A DNA stretch of 48,596 nucleotides, from the NCBI RefSeq assembly GCF_016792905.1, contig NZ_JAEULP010000002.1:1-48596 (forward strand). Direction: 5' to 3'. Position 1 is the first letter of the stretch. Every line of letters begins with the position of its first letter. Under the pieces are notes generated by a model. The model made no database searches and was not told the DNA's origin. It saw only the letters and a list, made by a program, of their open reading frames with translations. Source of the stretch: Tabrizicola sp. Its GTDB lineage: Bacteria > Pseudomonadota > Alphaproteobacteria > Rhodobacterales > Rhodobacteraceae. Both the position numbers and the translations under genes were made by a program. Positions 24,203-34,527 of the stretch are shown here, piece after piece.

Positions 24203-26664
24203 TGCCCCTCCGGCGTCAGCACCATCACCCCGGTCGCCGCCGCCCGTGCAAGCTCGGGGTCCAGAGACATCGGGATATACTCCCCCCGCCGCCACAACTC
24301 GCCCAAGTCGTCATAGTGGCGGCTGAGCGGATGCCCGGACTGCCCGGTCGCGATGATGAAGACCGATGAATCCGGGTCGGCAAAGTCGTAGACCCCGCGA
24401 TACCCGGCCGAGTGCACGTTCTGATAGGGCTCCGGCCCCTCGCCCCGCGTGACGCCGCGCATCAGCGTGTCATCGCCGCCGCTGGTCGACTGCCGGATGT
24501 TCACGAAATACTTGATGAACGGCACATCCCCCAGCACCGGATGGTCATGCGTCGCCTGGTGCGCATCGCCCCAGCGCCAGCTTTCGAGGTTCGGCCCGTA
24601 TGTCTCGGTCAGCTCCAGAAGCGCCTCGTCCAGCGCGATCCGGGCGATGTCGGTGCAGCTTTCCACCGCCGCCGACTGGATCACGTCGCACCAGACCGAT
24701 GCGCCATCCACGTTGCGATAGACCCGCTCGATGAAGACCGGCGAGATATGGGTGAAGCTTTCCGCCATCGCGCCCAGTTCGTCCTGGATCAGCCGCTTCT
24801 GCACCGCGCGCAGCCAGGCCTCGGCGATCAGCGGCTCCGGCAGATGCTCGTTCATCTCGCCGTTCCACTCTGCCAGCAGGACCAGCGCCCGCTGGCGCAG
24901 ATGCTCCGGCGTGCCCTCCGGCGCCGCTTCCCCGGTGAACCACAGGTCCGCCCCGATCAAGGGCAGCAGCGACCGTGCCGTCGGATTCACCGTGTCGAGC
25001 TGCGCCTCGATGAAGCTTTCCCGCGTATGGACCTCGCGCGCCTTCATCAGCGTCAGCCAGCGCTGGATCCGCTGCGTGTCGCCCCAGTCGAAGCTGACAT
25101 GGCTGGGGAACGGCCGGTCCACCGTCTTGTTGTTGGTATTGCCCAGAAGCCCCGAGGTCGGATCACGGAAACTCGGGTTCTCCTCATAGGGCAGCACCCC
25201 CTTGAACCCCACCCGCGCATCCGACCCCAAGGCGGGCAGCCGCCCCTGCGACGGATGACCCGGATCGCGCGCCGGAAGCACCCCCATCACTTGCAGGGCA
25301 ATGCCAGACCCGTCCGCCAGCATCACGTTCTGTGCCGGCGCCACCACCTTGCGTCCGGCCTCGATCGCCTGATCCACGTCTCCCGCCCGCATCAGCGCCA
25401 TTGCTCCGCTCAAGCTGGTGTCCGCCCCCGACAGCGCCGTCCAGCTGATCGCCGCGACATGCCCGGCAGGCGTGATCGACCCCAGGTCATAATGCCCCCC
25501 GGGCAGGATCGGCCCGTTCTTCGACCAGCGCAGCGTCAGCGTCACGGGTTCCGCATCCTTGACCTTGATGATCGACTGACGGCTCTCGAACTTCGCCCAG
25601 CCCTCCGGCGTCTGGTACTCTTCCTTGTTCTCCGGGTTCAGCGCTTCGATCACCACGTCCTGGTCGTCGACATAGGCCGTGGTCAGCCCCCAGCCCAGCT
25701 TCTCCGACCGCCCGACCAGCACCAGCGGCACGCCGGGGATCGTCCCCCCGATCACCCCGCCGGAGGACAGCTCCAGCCGCGCCAGATACCAGATCGTCGG
25801 CGCGGTCAGCCCCAGGTGCGGGTCGTTCGCCAGCAGGCTGCCCCCCGCCGCCGACCGGGCCGGGCTTGCCGCCCAGGAATTCGACGCCCCCGCCATCGCG
25901 GGATCCGCCACGGGCGAGAACGGCCCCTCGGCGAACTCGACCGGCTTCGAGGATGGCACGACGCCCGGCACCAGGCTCGCATAGTCCGGCAGGGCCGCAA
26001 TCGCCTGGCCCGGATCGTCCGGCAGGATGTCCGCCAGCCGCTCGGGCGACAAAAGCAGCGACACCCGCGCCCGCAGCACCTCGGTCTGCAGGGCGCTCGA
26101 CAGCTGCAAGGCCATCAGCTTCAGGATGGCGATCGAATCCGCCGGGGCCCAGGCCGAAATCTCCGGCTCGAACAGGAAGAACTCCGGCGCCCCACGGCCC
26201 CGCGCCCCCTTGTTCACCTCCCCGATCCAGGCGTTCACCCCGGCCGAATAGGCCTCCAGCGCCGCCAGCGTTTCCGGGTCCTGCGCCTTGACCGATGTCA
26301 GCGCCAGCCCATAGAGGTCATAGCGCCGCATCAGCTCGTCGACCTTCACCGTCGAGGGCCCGAAGATCTCGGACAGCCGCCCCTGCGCCGTGCGCCGCAG
26401 CATCGTCATCTGCCACAGCCGGTCCTGCGCATGGGCAAACCCAAGCGCGTAGAACACATCCGCATCGGTCTTGCCGAAGATATGCGGCACGTTGTCGTTG
26501 TTGCGCACGATCTCGACCGGGGCCGAGATGCCCGCCACGGTGAAATCCTCGTCATAGTCGATCAGCGACCGCGACAGGATGTAATATGCCAGAAGGGCGG
26601 CAATCACCCCCAGCCCGGTAAGACCGGCGACAATCCGGATCAACCAGCGAAAGGCGGTCAGCAT
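24199..26664 (-). CDS. Penicillin acylase-family Ntn hydrolase
   Basis: An 821-residue protein of the penicillin G / acyl-homoserine-lactone acylase family. These enter the periplasm as a precursor and self-cleave before a serine nucleophile; here that is Ser261 in MAGASNSWAASP. An N-terminal membrane segment (residues 8-30) is followed by the alpha-chain (VPHIFGKTDADVFYALGFAHAQDRLWQM) and the beta-chain with ANDPHLGL and the conserved NTNNKTV region. The substrate may be beta-lactam-like amides, N-acyl amino acids or quorum signals and cannot be told from sequence. It is coupled to the GNAT gene downstream. Confidence 0.9.
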   Translation of the reverse strand: MLTAFRWLIRIVAGLTGLGVIAALLAYYILSRSLIDYDEDFTVAGISAPVEIVRNNDNVPHIFGKTDADVFYALGFAHAQDRLWQMTMLRRTAQGRLSEIFGPSTVKVDELMRRYDLYGLALTSVKAQDPETLAALEAYSAGVNAWIGEVNKGARGRGAPEFFLFEPEISAWAPADSIAILKLMALQLSSALQTEVLRARVSLLLSPERLADILPDDPGQAIAALPDYASLVPGVVPSSKPVEFAEGPFSPVADPAMAGASNSWAASPARSAAGGSLLANDPHLGLTAPTIWYLARLELSSGGVIGGTIPGVPLVLVGRSEKLGWGLTTAYVDDQDVVIEALNPENKEEYQTPEGWAKFESRQSIIKVKDAEPVTLTLRWSKNGPILPGGHYDLGSITPAGHVAAISWTALSGADTSLSGAMALMRAGDVDQAIEAGRKVVAPAQNVMLADGSGIALQVMGVLPARDPGHPSQGRLPALGSDARVGFKGVLPYEENPSFRDPTSGLLGNTNNKTVDRPFPSHVSFDWGDTQRIQRWLTLMKAREVHTRESFIEAQLDTVNPTARSLLPLIGADLWFTGEAAPEGTPEHLRQRALVLLAEWNGEMNEHLPEPLIAEAWLRAVQKRLIQDELGAMAESFTHISPVFIERVYRNVDGASVWCDVIQSAAVESCTDIARIALDEALLELTETYGPNLESWRWGDAHQATHDHPVLGDVPFIKYFVNIRQSTSGGDDTLMRGVTRGEGPEPYQNVHSAGYRGVYDFADPDSSVFIIATGQSGHPLSRHYDDLGELWRRGEYIPMSLDPELARAAATGVMVLTPEGQ

Positions 26665-26757
26665 GTGGGCCTGTGCATCGGGGCCTGTCCTTGACGGCGG
26701 GAACGGGATCGGTTCCTAGTCGATGCGCTGGTGAAGGGCAATGACAAGGGGAAGCAG

Positions 26758-27621
26758 ATGGCGAAAGTGGCATTTCTTGGCTTGGGAGTCATGGGTTTCC
26801 CGATGGCCGGCCATCTTGCCGCCAAGGGGCATGAGGTCACGGTCTACAACCGCTCGCCTGCCAAGGCTGCGGCCTGGGCGGCGAAGCACAAGGGCAGGAC
26901 CGCCGCCACCCCGCGCGAGGCCGCGAAGGGGGCCGAGTTCGTGATGGCCTGCGTCGGCAATGACGACGACCTGCGCCACGTCTGCATCGGTCCCGACGGC
27001 GCCTTCTCCGGCATGTCGCCCGGCGCCGTCTTCGTCGATCACACCACGGTCTCGGCCAATGTCACCCGCAAGCTCGGCGTGCAGGCGGCGGGGGCAGGCC
27101 TTGCCTTCCTCGACGCGCCGGTCTCGGGGGGCCAGGCAGGGGCGGAAAACGGCCAGCTCTCGATCATGTGCGGCGGCGACCCGGCAGACTATGCCCGGGC
27201 CGAGCCGGTGATGGCCGCCTATGCCCGCATCTGCCGCCTGATCGGCCCGCAGGGCGCGGGGCAGCTGGCCAAGATGATGAACCAGATCTGCATCGCGGGC
27301 CTGATGCAGGGCCTCTCCGAGGCGCTGGCCTTCGGCCAGAAGGCGGGCCTCGACGGCGAAAAGGTGGTCGAGGTCATCGCGCAGGGCGCGGCAGGCAGCT
27401 GGCAGATGGTCAACCGCCACAAGACCATGCTGGCCGATCAGTTCGACTTCGGCTTCGCCGTCGACTGGATGCGCAAGGACCTCGGCATCTGCCTTGATAC
27501 CGCCGACGAGATCGGCGCGCGGCTCCCGGTGACGGCGCTGGTCGACCAGTTCTACAAGGACGTGCAGCTGATGGGTGGCGGTCGTAACGACACGTCGAGC
27601 CTGATCAGACGGTTGAAGTGA
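26758..27621 (+). CDS. 3-hydroxyisobutyrate dehydrogenase-family oxidoreductase
   Basis: A 287-residue NAD(P)-dependent beta-hydroxyacid dehydrogenase. The Rossmann loop FLGLGVMGFPMAGHL starts at residue 6, the substrate-binding DAPVSGGQAGAENG at 119-132, and the catalytic Lys172 lies in GQLAKMMNQ. Paralogues act on 3-hydroxyisobutyrate, tartronate semialdehyde, glyoxylate or 6-phosphogluconate; no neighbouring pathway genes settle which. The start follows AAGGGGAAG. It is divergent from the penicillin-acylase-family gene. Confidence 0.9.
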   Translation: MAKVAFLGLGVMGFPMAGHLAAKGHEVTVYNRSPAKAAAWAAKHKGRTAATPREAAKGAEFVMACVGNDDDLRHVCIGPDGAFSGMSPGAVFVDHTTVSANVTRKLGVQAAGAGLAFLDAPVSGGQAGAENGQLSIMCGGDPADYARAEPVMAAYARICRLIGPQGAGQLAKMMNQICIAGLMQGLSEALAFGQKAGLDGEKVVEVIAQGAAGSWQMVNRHKTMLADQFDFGFAVDWMRKDLGICLDTADEIGARLPVTALVDQFYKDVQLMGGGRNDTSSLIRRLK

Positions 27622-27649
27622 CAGCTGGCACCCCGCGCACCATCCGTAG

Positions 27650-27667
27650 GTCGGGGCTTGCCCCGAC
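27650..27667. terminator. REP-like hairpin between convergent genes
   Basis: GTCGGGG and CCCCGAC pair around CTTG, 28 nt after the dehydrogenase stop and 16 nt before the end of the minus-strand gene. The GTAGGTCGGGGCTTGCCCCG form is a common dispersed intergenic hairpin in proteobacteria and probably acts as a bidirectional terminator. Confidence 0.5.
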
Positions 27668-27682
27668 TCCTTCCGCTTCCCC

Positions 27683-28600
27683 CTAACTCAACGGCGGAAA
27701 GCTCGCCTGCGCCACCGCATAAAGGTTGTCGAGGTCCACCCAGCCTTTCAACCGGGCCTTGTTTCCAAACTCACCCGTAATCACCCCGTCTGACTGGAAC
27801 TGTCGCTTCACAGCCCCCGATTGCCAGCCATTCCCCTGGCCTCCGTCGCAGGTCGACCATTCGCTGCCCGAGGCGTCAAGAACCACGCCGACATGCTGGA
27901 ACTGCGCCGGCTTGTCATATTGCGCCAGAAGGTAGATGTCCCCCGGCAGGGGCCGGTTGCCGCCCGCGAACGGCACCCAGCATTTCTTCGCGGGCGAATA
28001 TTGCGTGTCCACGGCCTGCGCCAACTGTTCCCACCAGGTCGTGGGCGAGGTCAGGTACATGTTTCCCGCCCCCGACACATGCACCTTGAACGCCCCCGGC
28101 TGCCCGGGCGGGATCACCGGCAGCCTGGTGAAGACCCGGCCCGGGAACTCGCCGCAGCCGGTCGCGCCCGCCGGTCCGCTGCCGCCACTGGTCAGCCCGG
28201 TGGGTGGCACCAGCATCCGCGCCGTCTGCACATACTTGCGCCGCACCGGCGAATTCGGCCCTGCCACGCTCGGCCCGCTCGGTGCCTTGGGCGCCGTGGC
28301 CGCGCCGCCCAGCACTGCCGCCAACTTGCCGAGCTGGTCCAGAAGCTCCAGCAGCACCTTTTCGGTCTTGCCGCCAGCGTCGACCCGGCTGTCGGGATAG
28401 CACTGGTTCGTCGCCTGGAACCGCTTGATCGCGCTCATGGTCATTCCGCCGCAGATGCCGTCGCTGGCAAGTGCCGGGGCCGCCCCGCCTTTGCCCATCG
28501 GCACCGCATTCAGCATCGACTGCACAAGCCGGACGTCGGGCCCCTGGTTCTTGCCGCCGAACCCAACCGAGCCCTTCAAGACGGATGACGGAACTGCCAT
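27683..28600 (-). CDS. Peptidoglycan-binding protein with putative Cys/His amidase domain
   Basis: A 305-residue protein. Residues ~18-90 form a peptidoglycan-binding unit (GPDVRLVQSMLN ... SDGICGGMTMSAIKRFQ). A Pro/Ala/Gly linker follows (100-145). The C-terminal ~155 residues have Cys149 in TGCGEFPGRV, then GDIYLLAQYD and His236 in QFQHVGVVLD, an order resembling papain-like CHAP or NlpC/P60 amidases. The catalytic dyad is inference. No signal peptide or membrane segment is present, odd for a cell-wall enzyme; secretion by a type VI or phage-like apparatus is one possibility but no such genes are here. Confidence 0.6.
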   Translation of the reverse strand: MAVPSSVLKGSVGFGGKNQGPDVRLVQSMLNAVPMGKGGAAPALASDGICGGMTMSAIKRFQATNQCYPDSRVDAGGKTEKVLLELLDQLGKLAAVLGGAATAPKAPSGPSVAGPNSPVRRKYVQTARMLVPPTGLTSGGSGPAGATGCGEFPGRVFTRLPVIPPGQPGAFKVHVSGAGNMYLTSPTTWWEQLAQAVDTQYSPAKKCWVPFAGGNRPLPGDIYLLAQYDKPAQFQHVGVVLDASGSEWSTCDGGQGNGWQSGAVKRQFQSDGVITGEFGNKARLKGWVDLDNLYAVAQASFPPLS

Positions 28601-28691
28601 CGCAAGACTCCCTTCTGAAAATGACTTGAAGGCGCAGGATACCCTCCCTGCGCCCGTCCGTCACGTCCGGAAGCCGCTACCCCGCCCTGCC

Positions 28692-28772
28692 GGGCAAAGG
28701 TTAAAATTGTCTGAACCTCCGCGCCCAACCCATTGAAATCATTGGGTCGAAAAATCTGTCCACCGTGGACAG
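28692..28772 (+). repeat. Dispersed ~80-bp palindrome-bearing repeat, copy A
   Basis: This stretch aligns without gaps to the reverse complement of 37282-37362 at roughly 80% identity. Shared blocks include GTTAA, TCTGAAC, TCCGCG, CAACCC and the perfect 17-nt palindrome CTGTCCACCGTGGACAG (28756-28772). On the minus strand the palindrome comes 2 nt after the SYLF stop codon and is followed by ATTTTTC, so here it may also serve as a terminator. Confidence 0.7.
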
Positions 28773-28774
28773 GC

Positions 28775-29329
28775 TCAGGGGATGATCCGGGTATACTTGA
28801 TCCCCGACAGCGTCGCCCCGGCGATCAGGCCCTGCTGGCCGAAGACCAGCGCGATCACCTCGTTCAGCTCGGTGGATTCCTTGCCGATCGAGGCGCCTTC
28901 CTCCGGGCTCGCATAGCGGATGTCCCCGCCCACCGCCCAGCCCGATCCGCGCCGGAACTTCTCCAGCGCATCGGGGGTCATGAAGAACAGGGCATGAGCA
29001 TACTGCTGCGCCCCGATCTGCAACCCGAACGAGCCCTTCGCCGCGGCATAATAGTCGACCGTGACCCCCTGGATCCGCAACGCCCCGCGCCCGAATGCCC
29101 CGCCAAAGCCAAGCCCCGCCTCGGTCATCAGCGGCATGTAGAGCACGCCCGCCGCGCGGGAAGCCAGGTCGCGGGTGCCGGGATACTGGTTGAACAGGTA
29201 CTCCTGCGTCGCGCTGACCCGCGCCTCGATCTGGCTTGCCCCGTTCGACCCGATTCCGTTGTTGCAGGCCGCCAAGGCAAAGGCCCCCGCGCCGAAGGCC
29301 AGCCCGCGCCGTGTGATCATGTCGGTCAT
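28775..29329 (-). CDS. SYLF/YSC84-domain lipoprotein
   Basis: A 184-residue predicted lipoprotein: a signal ending in the lipobox ALAAC (Cys22) precedes a SYLF (YSC84) lipid-binding domain, recognisable in GVLYMPLMTEAGLGFGGAFGRG, GSFGLQIGAQQYAHALFFMT and the C-terminal AGATLSGIKYTRI. The domain binds phosphoinositides in eukaryotes; its bacterial role is unclear. It should be anchored on the periplasmic side of a membrane. The start MTDMITRRG is chosen over MITRRG; both keep the signal. The end touches repeat copy A. Confidence 0.85.
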   Translation of the reverse strand: MTDMITRRGLAFGAGAFALAACNNGIGSNGASQIEARVSATQEYLFNQYPGTRDLASRAAGVLYMPLMTEAGLGFGGAFGRGALRIQGVTVDYYAAAKGSFGLQIGAQQYAHALFFMTPDALEKFRRGSGWAVGGDIRYASPEEGASIGKESTELNEVIALVFGQQGLIAGATLSGIKYTRIIP

Positions 29330-29439
29330 TCTGTCCGCCCTTTCATGCCTCATGGGGTCTCGCTCGCCCCTTGGCGCGAAAGGTAGCCGCTTTCCGCCCG
29401 CCTGTCATGCCCCGAAACCCGGGGCCGGCAAGCCCGCGC

Positions 29440-30030
29440 CTAACCTGTCAGCGTCCGGTACAAAGCGAAATCTTCCGCCGCCACCTCGCGCAAAAGGGTT
29501 TCCGTCTCCGCCGACAGTTCCAGCGCCCCCGGTGGCGAGACGTTCAGCCTGGGCAGGATGATCTCGCACCCCAGCCGCTCCTCCAGGAAATGCACGAAGC
29601 TCCCGATCGCCTCATAGCGGAAGAGGCGATCCACCCCCGCGCCCTGCCGCGGCCGCAGGAACTTGCCCTGGCTGCCCACATCCGCGAAATCGGGCCGCTG
29701 GTCCTGGCACCAGGCCCGGACGAAGTCATCGAAGCTCATCCCCCTGGTCGACTTCCCCGCCTCCGTCTCCTCGCGCTGGCGGAAGCGATACCAGGACCCC
29801 AGCCAATCCCTCGGTTCGCGCATCAGGGCGACCACGGTGAAGCTGTCCTTCGACGCGGCCTCCAGGAAGGGCCCGATGAATCGGCGATAACGATGCACCG
29901 TGGTGTGCTTCAGAAGCGGCGGACGCTGGATCGACACCGCCGCCAGCGATTCGAGCGCGGCGGCAATCGCGGTCGAGCCGGTCTTCGGCGTGGCCAGAAA
30001 TGCCAGCCTCTGCTCAAAGAACACCAGCAT
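29440..30030 (-). CDS. Sulfotransferase-like protein
   Basis: A 196-residue protein. The N-terminal strand and loop FLATPKTGSTAIAAAL is a P-loop-like 5'-phosphosulfate-binding motif, and MREPRDWLGSWYRFR matches the 3'-phosphate-binding block of PAPS-dependent sulfotransferases, including the heparan-sulfate type. A conserved base candidate is less clear. It may sulfate a surface glycan or lipid, but no polysaccharide genes adjoin. The start MLVFFEQR follows GGAGG. It is divergent from recA. Confidence 0.75.
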   Translation of the reverse strand: MLVFFEQRLAFLATPKTGSTAIAAALESLAAVSIQRPPLLKHTTVHRYRRFIGPFLEAASKDSFTVVALMREPRDWLGSWYRFRQREETEAGKSTRGMSFDDFVRAWCQDQRPDFADVGSQGKFLRPRQGAGVDRLFRYEAIGSFVHFLEERLGCEIILPRLNVSPPGALELSAETETLLREVAAEDFALYRTLTG

Positions 30031-30169
30031 GGAAGCCCTCCGCCTCAAAAATTCCGCCTCCTGCCGGGTGCAGGGGCGGTGCCGTCAACACTCCCTTAAC
30101 CAAACCGGGAAGAAACTGCCACTGCGAGAAACAGGTTGAAATGTTCCCTTTTTGTTTGCATAAGTGCAA

Positions 30170-30184
30170 GAACACTTGGGGAAC
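30170..30184 (+). promoter_or_regulatory. LexA (SOS) box of recA
   Basis: GAAC-ACTTGGG-GAAC is an exact match to the alphaproteobacterial SOS operator GAACN7GAAC (read on the other strand GTTCN7GTTC). It lies 50 nt upstream of the recA ATG. A TTGAAA/CATAAG pair with 17-nt spacing (30136-30164) is a possible promoter whose start site would fall near the box. Confidence 0.85.
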
Positions 30185-30233
30185 ACGGGCAAGGATTGCC
30201 GCCCAGATGCGGCTATGAAATAAGGAGAACGAC

Positions 30234-31304
<1,071 letters not shown>

Positions 31305-31322
31305 CCTCCGCCGCAATCCGAC

Positions 31323-31354
31323 AAAGGCCGGAAGCCCTGCTTCCGGCCTTTTTT
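31323..31354 (+). terminator. Intrinsic terminator of recA
   Basis: AAAGGCCGGAAGC and GCTTCCGGCCTTT form a perfect 13-bp stem with a CCT loop, running into TTTTTT. It lies 19 nt beyond the recA stop and is the clearest terminator in the window. Confidence 0.92.
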
Positions 31355-31442
31355 CATTGGGCTGCGGGCGGATGGTGGACAGGCCCACTGCGGGGGGCTA
31401 CACGGGGTTCGATTTTCCGTTTCTGCCCAAGGACCGCGCCAC

Positions 31443-34097
31443 ATGGCCTCGCTGAACGACATCCGCTCCACCTACCTCGACTTCTTCCGCCGCAACGACC
31501 ACCGGGTGGTGGACAGCTCGCCCCTCGTGCCCCGGAACGACCCGACGCTGATGTTCACCAATTCGGGCATGGTGCAGTTCAAGAACCTCTTCACCGGGGT
31601 CGAGACGCGGGATTACAAGCGCGCGACCACTGCGCAGAAATGCGTGCGGGCGGGCGGCAAGCACAACGACCTCGACAATGTGGGCTACACGGCGCGGCAC
31701 CATACCTTCTTTGAAATGCTGGGGAATTTCTCGTTCGGAGACTATTTCAAGGACCAGGCCATCGCCTTCGCCTGGGAGTTGCTGACCAAGGACTTCGGCC
31801 TGGCCAAGGACAAGCTTCTGGTCACCGTCTACCACACCGACGATGAGGCCGCAGGGATCTGGAAGAAGGTCGCCGGTCTGTCTGATGACAAGATCATCCG
31901 CATCCCGACCGACGACAACTTCTGGCGCATGGGGCCGACCGGTCCCTGTGGCCCCTGCACGGAAATCTTCTACGACCATGGCGACCATATCTGGGGCGGC
32001 CCCCCCGGCAGCGCGCAAGAAGACGGCGACCGCTTCATCGAGATCTGGAACAACGTCTTCATGCAGAACGAACAGTTCGCCGACGGGCGACTGGTTCCGC
32101 TGGAGATGCAGTCCATCGACACCGGCATGGGGCTGGAGCGGATCGGGGCGCTCTTGCAAGGCAAGCACGACAACTACGACACCGACCTGATGCGCAGCCT
32201 GATCGAGGCCAGCGCGAACGCGACCTCCCAAGACCCTGATGGGCCGGGAAAAATTCACCATCGGGTCATCGCCGACCACCTGCGCTCAACCTCTTTCCTG
32301 ATCGCCGACGGAGTGATGCCGTCGAACGAAGGCCGGGGCTATGTGTTGCGCCGCATCATGCGCCGCGCCATGCGGCATGCCCACATGCTCGGTGCGCAGG
32401 ACCCGGTGATGTACCGGCTGGTTCCGGCACTGGTGCGGCAGATGGGCGGGGCCTATCCGGAGCTGACCCGCGCGCAGGCGCTGATCGAGGAAACGCTGAA
32501 GCTGGAGGAAACCAAGTTCAAGCAGACCCTCGACCGCGGGTTGCGGCTTCTGGACGACGAACTGGCCCGGCTGCCCGAGGGTGGCGCGCTCCCCGGTGCC
32601 GCGGCTTTCAAGCTGTATGACACCTACGGTTTCCCGCTTGACCTGACCCAGGACGCGCTGCGCGAAAAGGGCCGCGAGGTCGATGTGCCGGGCTTCGACG
32701 CGGCAATGTCGGAACAGAAGGCCAAGGCCCGCGCCGCCTGGGCTGGCACCGGCGCTGCGGGTGATGCGAAGATCTGGTTCGACCTGGCCGAAGAGCACGG
32801 CGTGACCGAGTTCCTCGGCTACGACACCGAAACCGCCGAGGGCGTGATCACGGCGCTCGTCCGCGACGGGGCGGCCATCGGCCAGGCTTCGGAGGGCGAG
32901 GCCGTGCAGATCGTCGTCAACCAGACCCCGTTCTACGCCGAATCCGGCGGCCAGGTCGGCGATGCCGGGTTTATCCGCACGGATACCGGAACGGTCGAGG
33001 TCAGCGATGTGAAGAAGGCGGCCGGAGTCTTCATCCACATCGGGCATGTCACGCAAGGCACTGTGATCAAAGGGCAACCGGCGAAGCTGGAAGTGTCCCA
33101 CGGCCGCCGCTCGGCGATCCGCGCCAACCATTCGGCGACCCACCTCCTGCACGAGGCGCTGCGCCGCACCCTCGGCGATCACGTCGCCCAGCGGGGCTCC
33201 CTCAACGCCGCCGACCGCCTGCGCTTCGACTTCAGTCATTCGGCGGCGATCGCGGCTGATGACCTGTCCGGCATCGAGGCCGAGGTCAACGCCTTCATCC
33301 GCCAGAATTCCCCGGTCGAGACCCGGATCATGACCCCCGACGACGCCCGCGCCATCGGGGCGCAGGCCCTGTTTGGCGAGAAATACGGCGACGAGGTGCG
33401 GGTGGTGTCGATGGGCACGCTCGACGGGTCGGGCAAGGGCGGCGACGGCAGGACCTATTCGCTTGAGCTTTGCGGCGGCACCCATGTGGCGCGCACCGGC
33501 GACATCGGGGCGATGGTGCTTCTGTCGGAAAGCGCCTCCTCTGCCGGGGTCCGCCGGATCGAGGCGCTGACCGGGCAGGCGGCGCTGGACCATCTGCGCC
33601 AGCAGGACGCGCGGCTGAACGACATCGCGGCGATCATCAAGGCCCCGGCGGGTGAACTTGCCGACCGCATCCGGGCACTTTTCGATGAACGGAAGGCGCT
33701 CGCGAACGAGGTCGCCCAACTGCGCCGCGAGGTGGCGATGGGCGGCAAGGCTGCGGGACCGTCGCCCAAGGAAATCAACGGGGTGAAGTTCATTGCTCAA
33801 GTGCTTTCCGGCGTCTCGGGCAAGGACCTTCCGGCGCTGATCGACGAGATGAAGGCCCGCCTTGGGTCCGGGGCCGTGCTTCTCATCGCCGACACCGGCG
33901 CGAAACCGGCGGTGGCTGCGGGCGTGACCCAGGACCTGACGGCGAAACTTTCCGCCGTGACGCTGGTCAAGGCCGCAGCCGAGGCGATGGGCGGCAAGGG
34001 CGGCGGCGGCCGTCCCGACATGGCGCAGGCTGGCGGCGCGGACATTTCCCAGGCCGACGCTGCCATCAAGGCGGCCGAAGCCGCGATAGGGGCCTGA
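31443..34097 (+). CDS. alaS: Alanyl-tRNA synthetase
   Basis: An 884-residue class II synthetase that charges tRNA-Ala. The catalytic domain starts [20 protein letters not shown] and contains [13 protein letters not shown] and the motif 2 region NFSFGDYFK. The editing domain carries the zinc ligands HSATHLLH (near residue 562) and [13 protein letters not shown] (near 676). The C-terminal C-Ala domain ends with a glycine-rich [16 protein letters not shown]. Full length for the family. It is followed one base later by a DUF1330 gene. Confidence 0.98.
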   Translation: MASLNDIRSTYLDFFRRNDHRVVDSSPLVPRNDPTLMFTNSGMVQFKNLFTGVETRDYKRATTAQKCVRAGGKHNDLDNVGYTARHHTFFEMLGNFSFGDYFKDQAIAFAWELLTKDFGLAKDKLLVTVYHTDDEAAGIWKKVAGLSDDKIIRIPTDDNFWRMGPTGPCGPCTEIFYDHGDHIWGGPPGSAQEDGDRFIEIWNNVFMQNEQFADGRLVPLEMQSIDTGMGLERIGALLQGKHDNYDTDLMRSLIEASANATSQDPDGPGKIHHRVIADHLRSTSFLIADGVMPSNEGRGYVLRRIMRRAMRHAHMLGAQDPVMYRLVPALVRQMGGAYPELTRAQALIEETLKLEETKFKQTLDRGLRLLDDELARLPEGGALPGAAAFKLYDTYGFPLDLTQDALREKGREVDVPGFDAAMSEQKAKARAAWAGTGAAGDAKIWFDLAEEHGVTEFLGYDTETAEGVITALVRDGAAIGQASEGEAVQIVVNQTPFYAESGGQVGDAGFIRTDTGTVEVSDVKKAAGVFIHIGHVTQGTVIKGQPAKLEVSHGRRSAIRANHSATHLLHEALRRTLGDHVAQRGSLNAADRLRFDFSHSAAIAADDLSGIEAEVNAFIRQNSPVETRIMTPDDARAIGAQALFGEKYGDEVRVVSMGTLDGSGKGGDGRTYSLELCGGTHVARTGDIGAMVLLSESASSAGVRRIEALTGQAALDHLRQQDARLNDIAAIIKAPAGELADRIRALFDERKALANEVAQLRREVAMGGKAAGPSPKEINGVKFIAQVLSGVSGKDLPALIDEMKARLGSGAVLLIADTGAKPAVAAGVTQDLTAKLSAVTLVKAAAEAMGGKGGGGRPDMAQAGGADISQADAAIKAAEAAIGA

Positions 34098-34098
34098 C

Positions 34099-34389
34099 AT
34101 GCCCACCGCTCTCTGGATCGCCCATGTCCATGTGACCGACGCCGAGGCCTATGGCCGCTACGCCAAGGGCGCGACCGAGGCCATCCAGGCCCATGGCGGC
34201 GTCTTCCTCGCCCGCGGCGGGCGCTATGTGCAGCTGGAAGGCAACGACCGCTCGCGCAACGTGGTCGCCCGTTTCCCGAGCCTGGAGCGCGCGGTGGAAT
34301 GCTACAACTCGCCCGCCTATCAGGCGGCGCTCGCCCATGCGAAGGGCGCGGCGGTGCGCGACCTGATGGTCGTCGAGGAGATCGAGTAG
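34099..34389 (+). CDS. DUF1330 family protein
   Basis: A 96-residue dimeric alpha-beta barrel-like protein. MPTALWIAHVHVTDAEAYGRYAKGA at the start and FPSLERAVECYNSPAYQAAL in the second half are typical of DUF1330. No catalytic role is established for the family. The gene starts two bases after the alaS stop, so it is probably co-transcribed with and coupled to alaS. Confidence 0.88.
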   Translation: MPTALWIAHVHVTDAEAYGRYAKGATEAIQAHGGVFLARGGRYVQLEGNDRSRNVVARFPSLERAVECYNSPAYQAALAHAKGAAVRDLMVVEEIE

Positions 34390-34527
34390 GGGATTCCTCC
34401 CGAAGTTTTCATTGAATTGAGGGGACTTTTCCTGCGGGCCGGCGCAATCCGTGCTAGTCTGAAAAGAAAAGAACCCGAGGCGTGTGATGCAGTTCCGTTC
34501 CCGCTCCTGCCCGTTGGGGCCCCGCTG

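Noticed and set aside
34417-34527. Upstream extension of the class II amidotransferase
   Set aside because: The catalytic cysteine must follow the initiator methionine, which only ATG 34528 allows.
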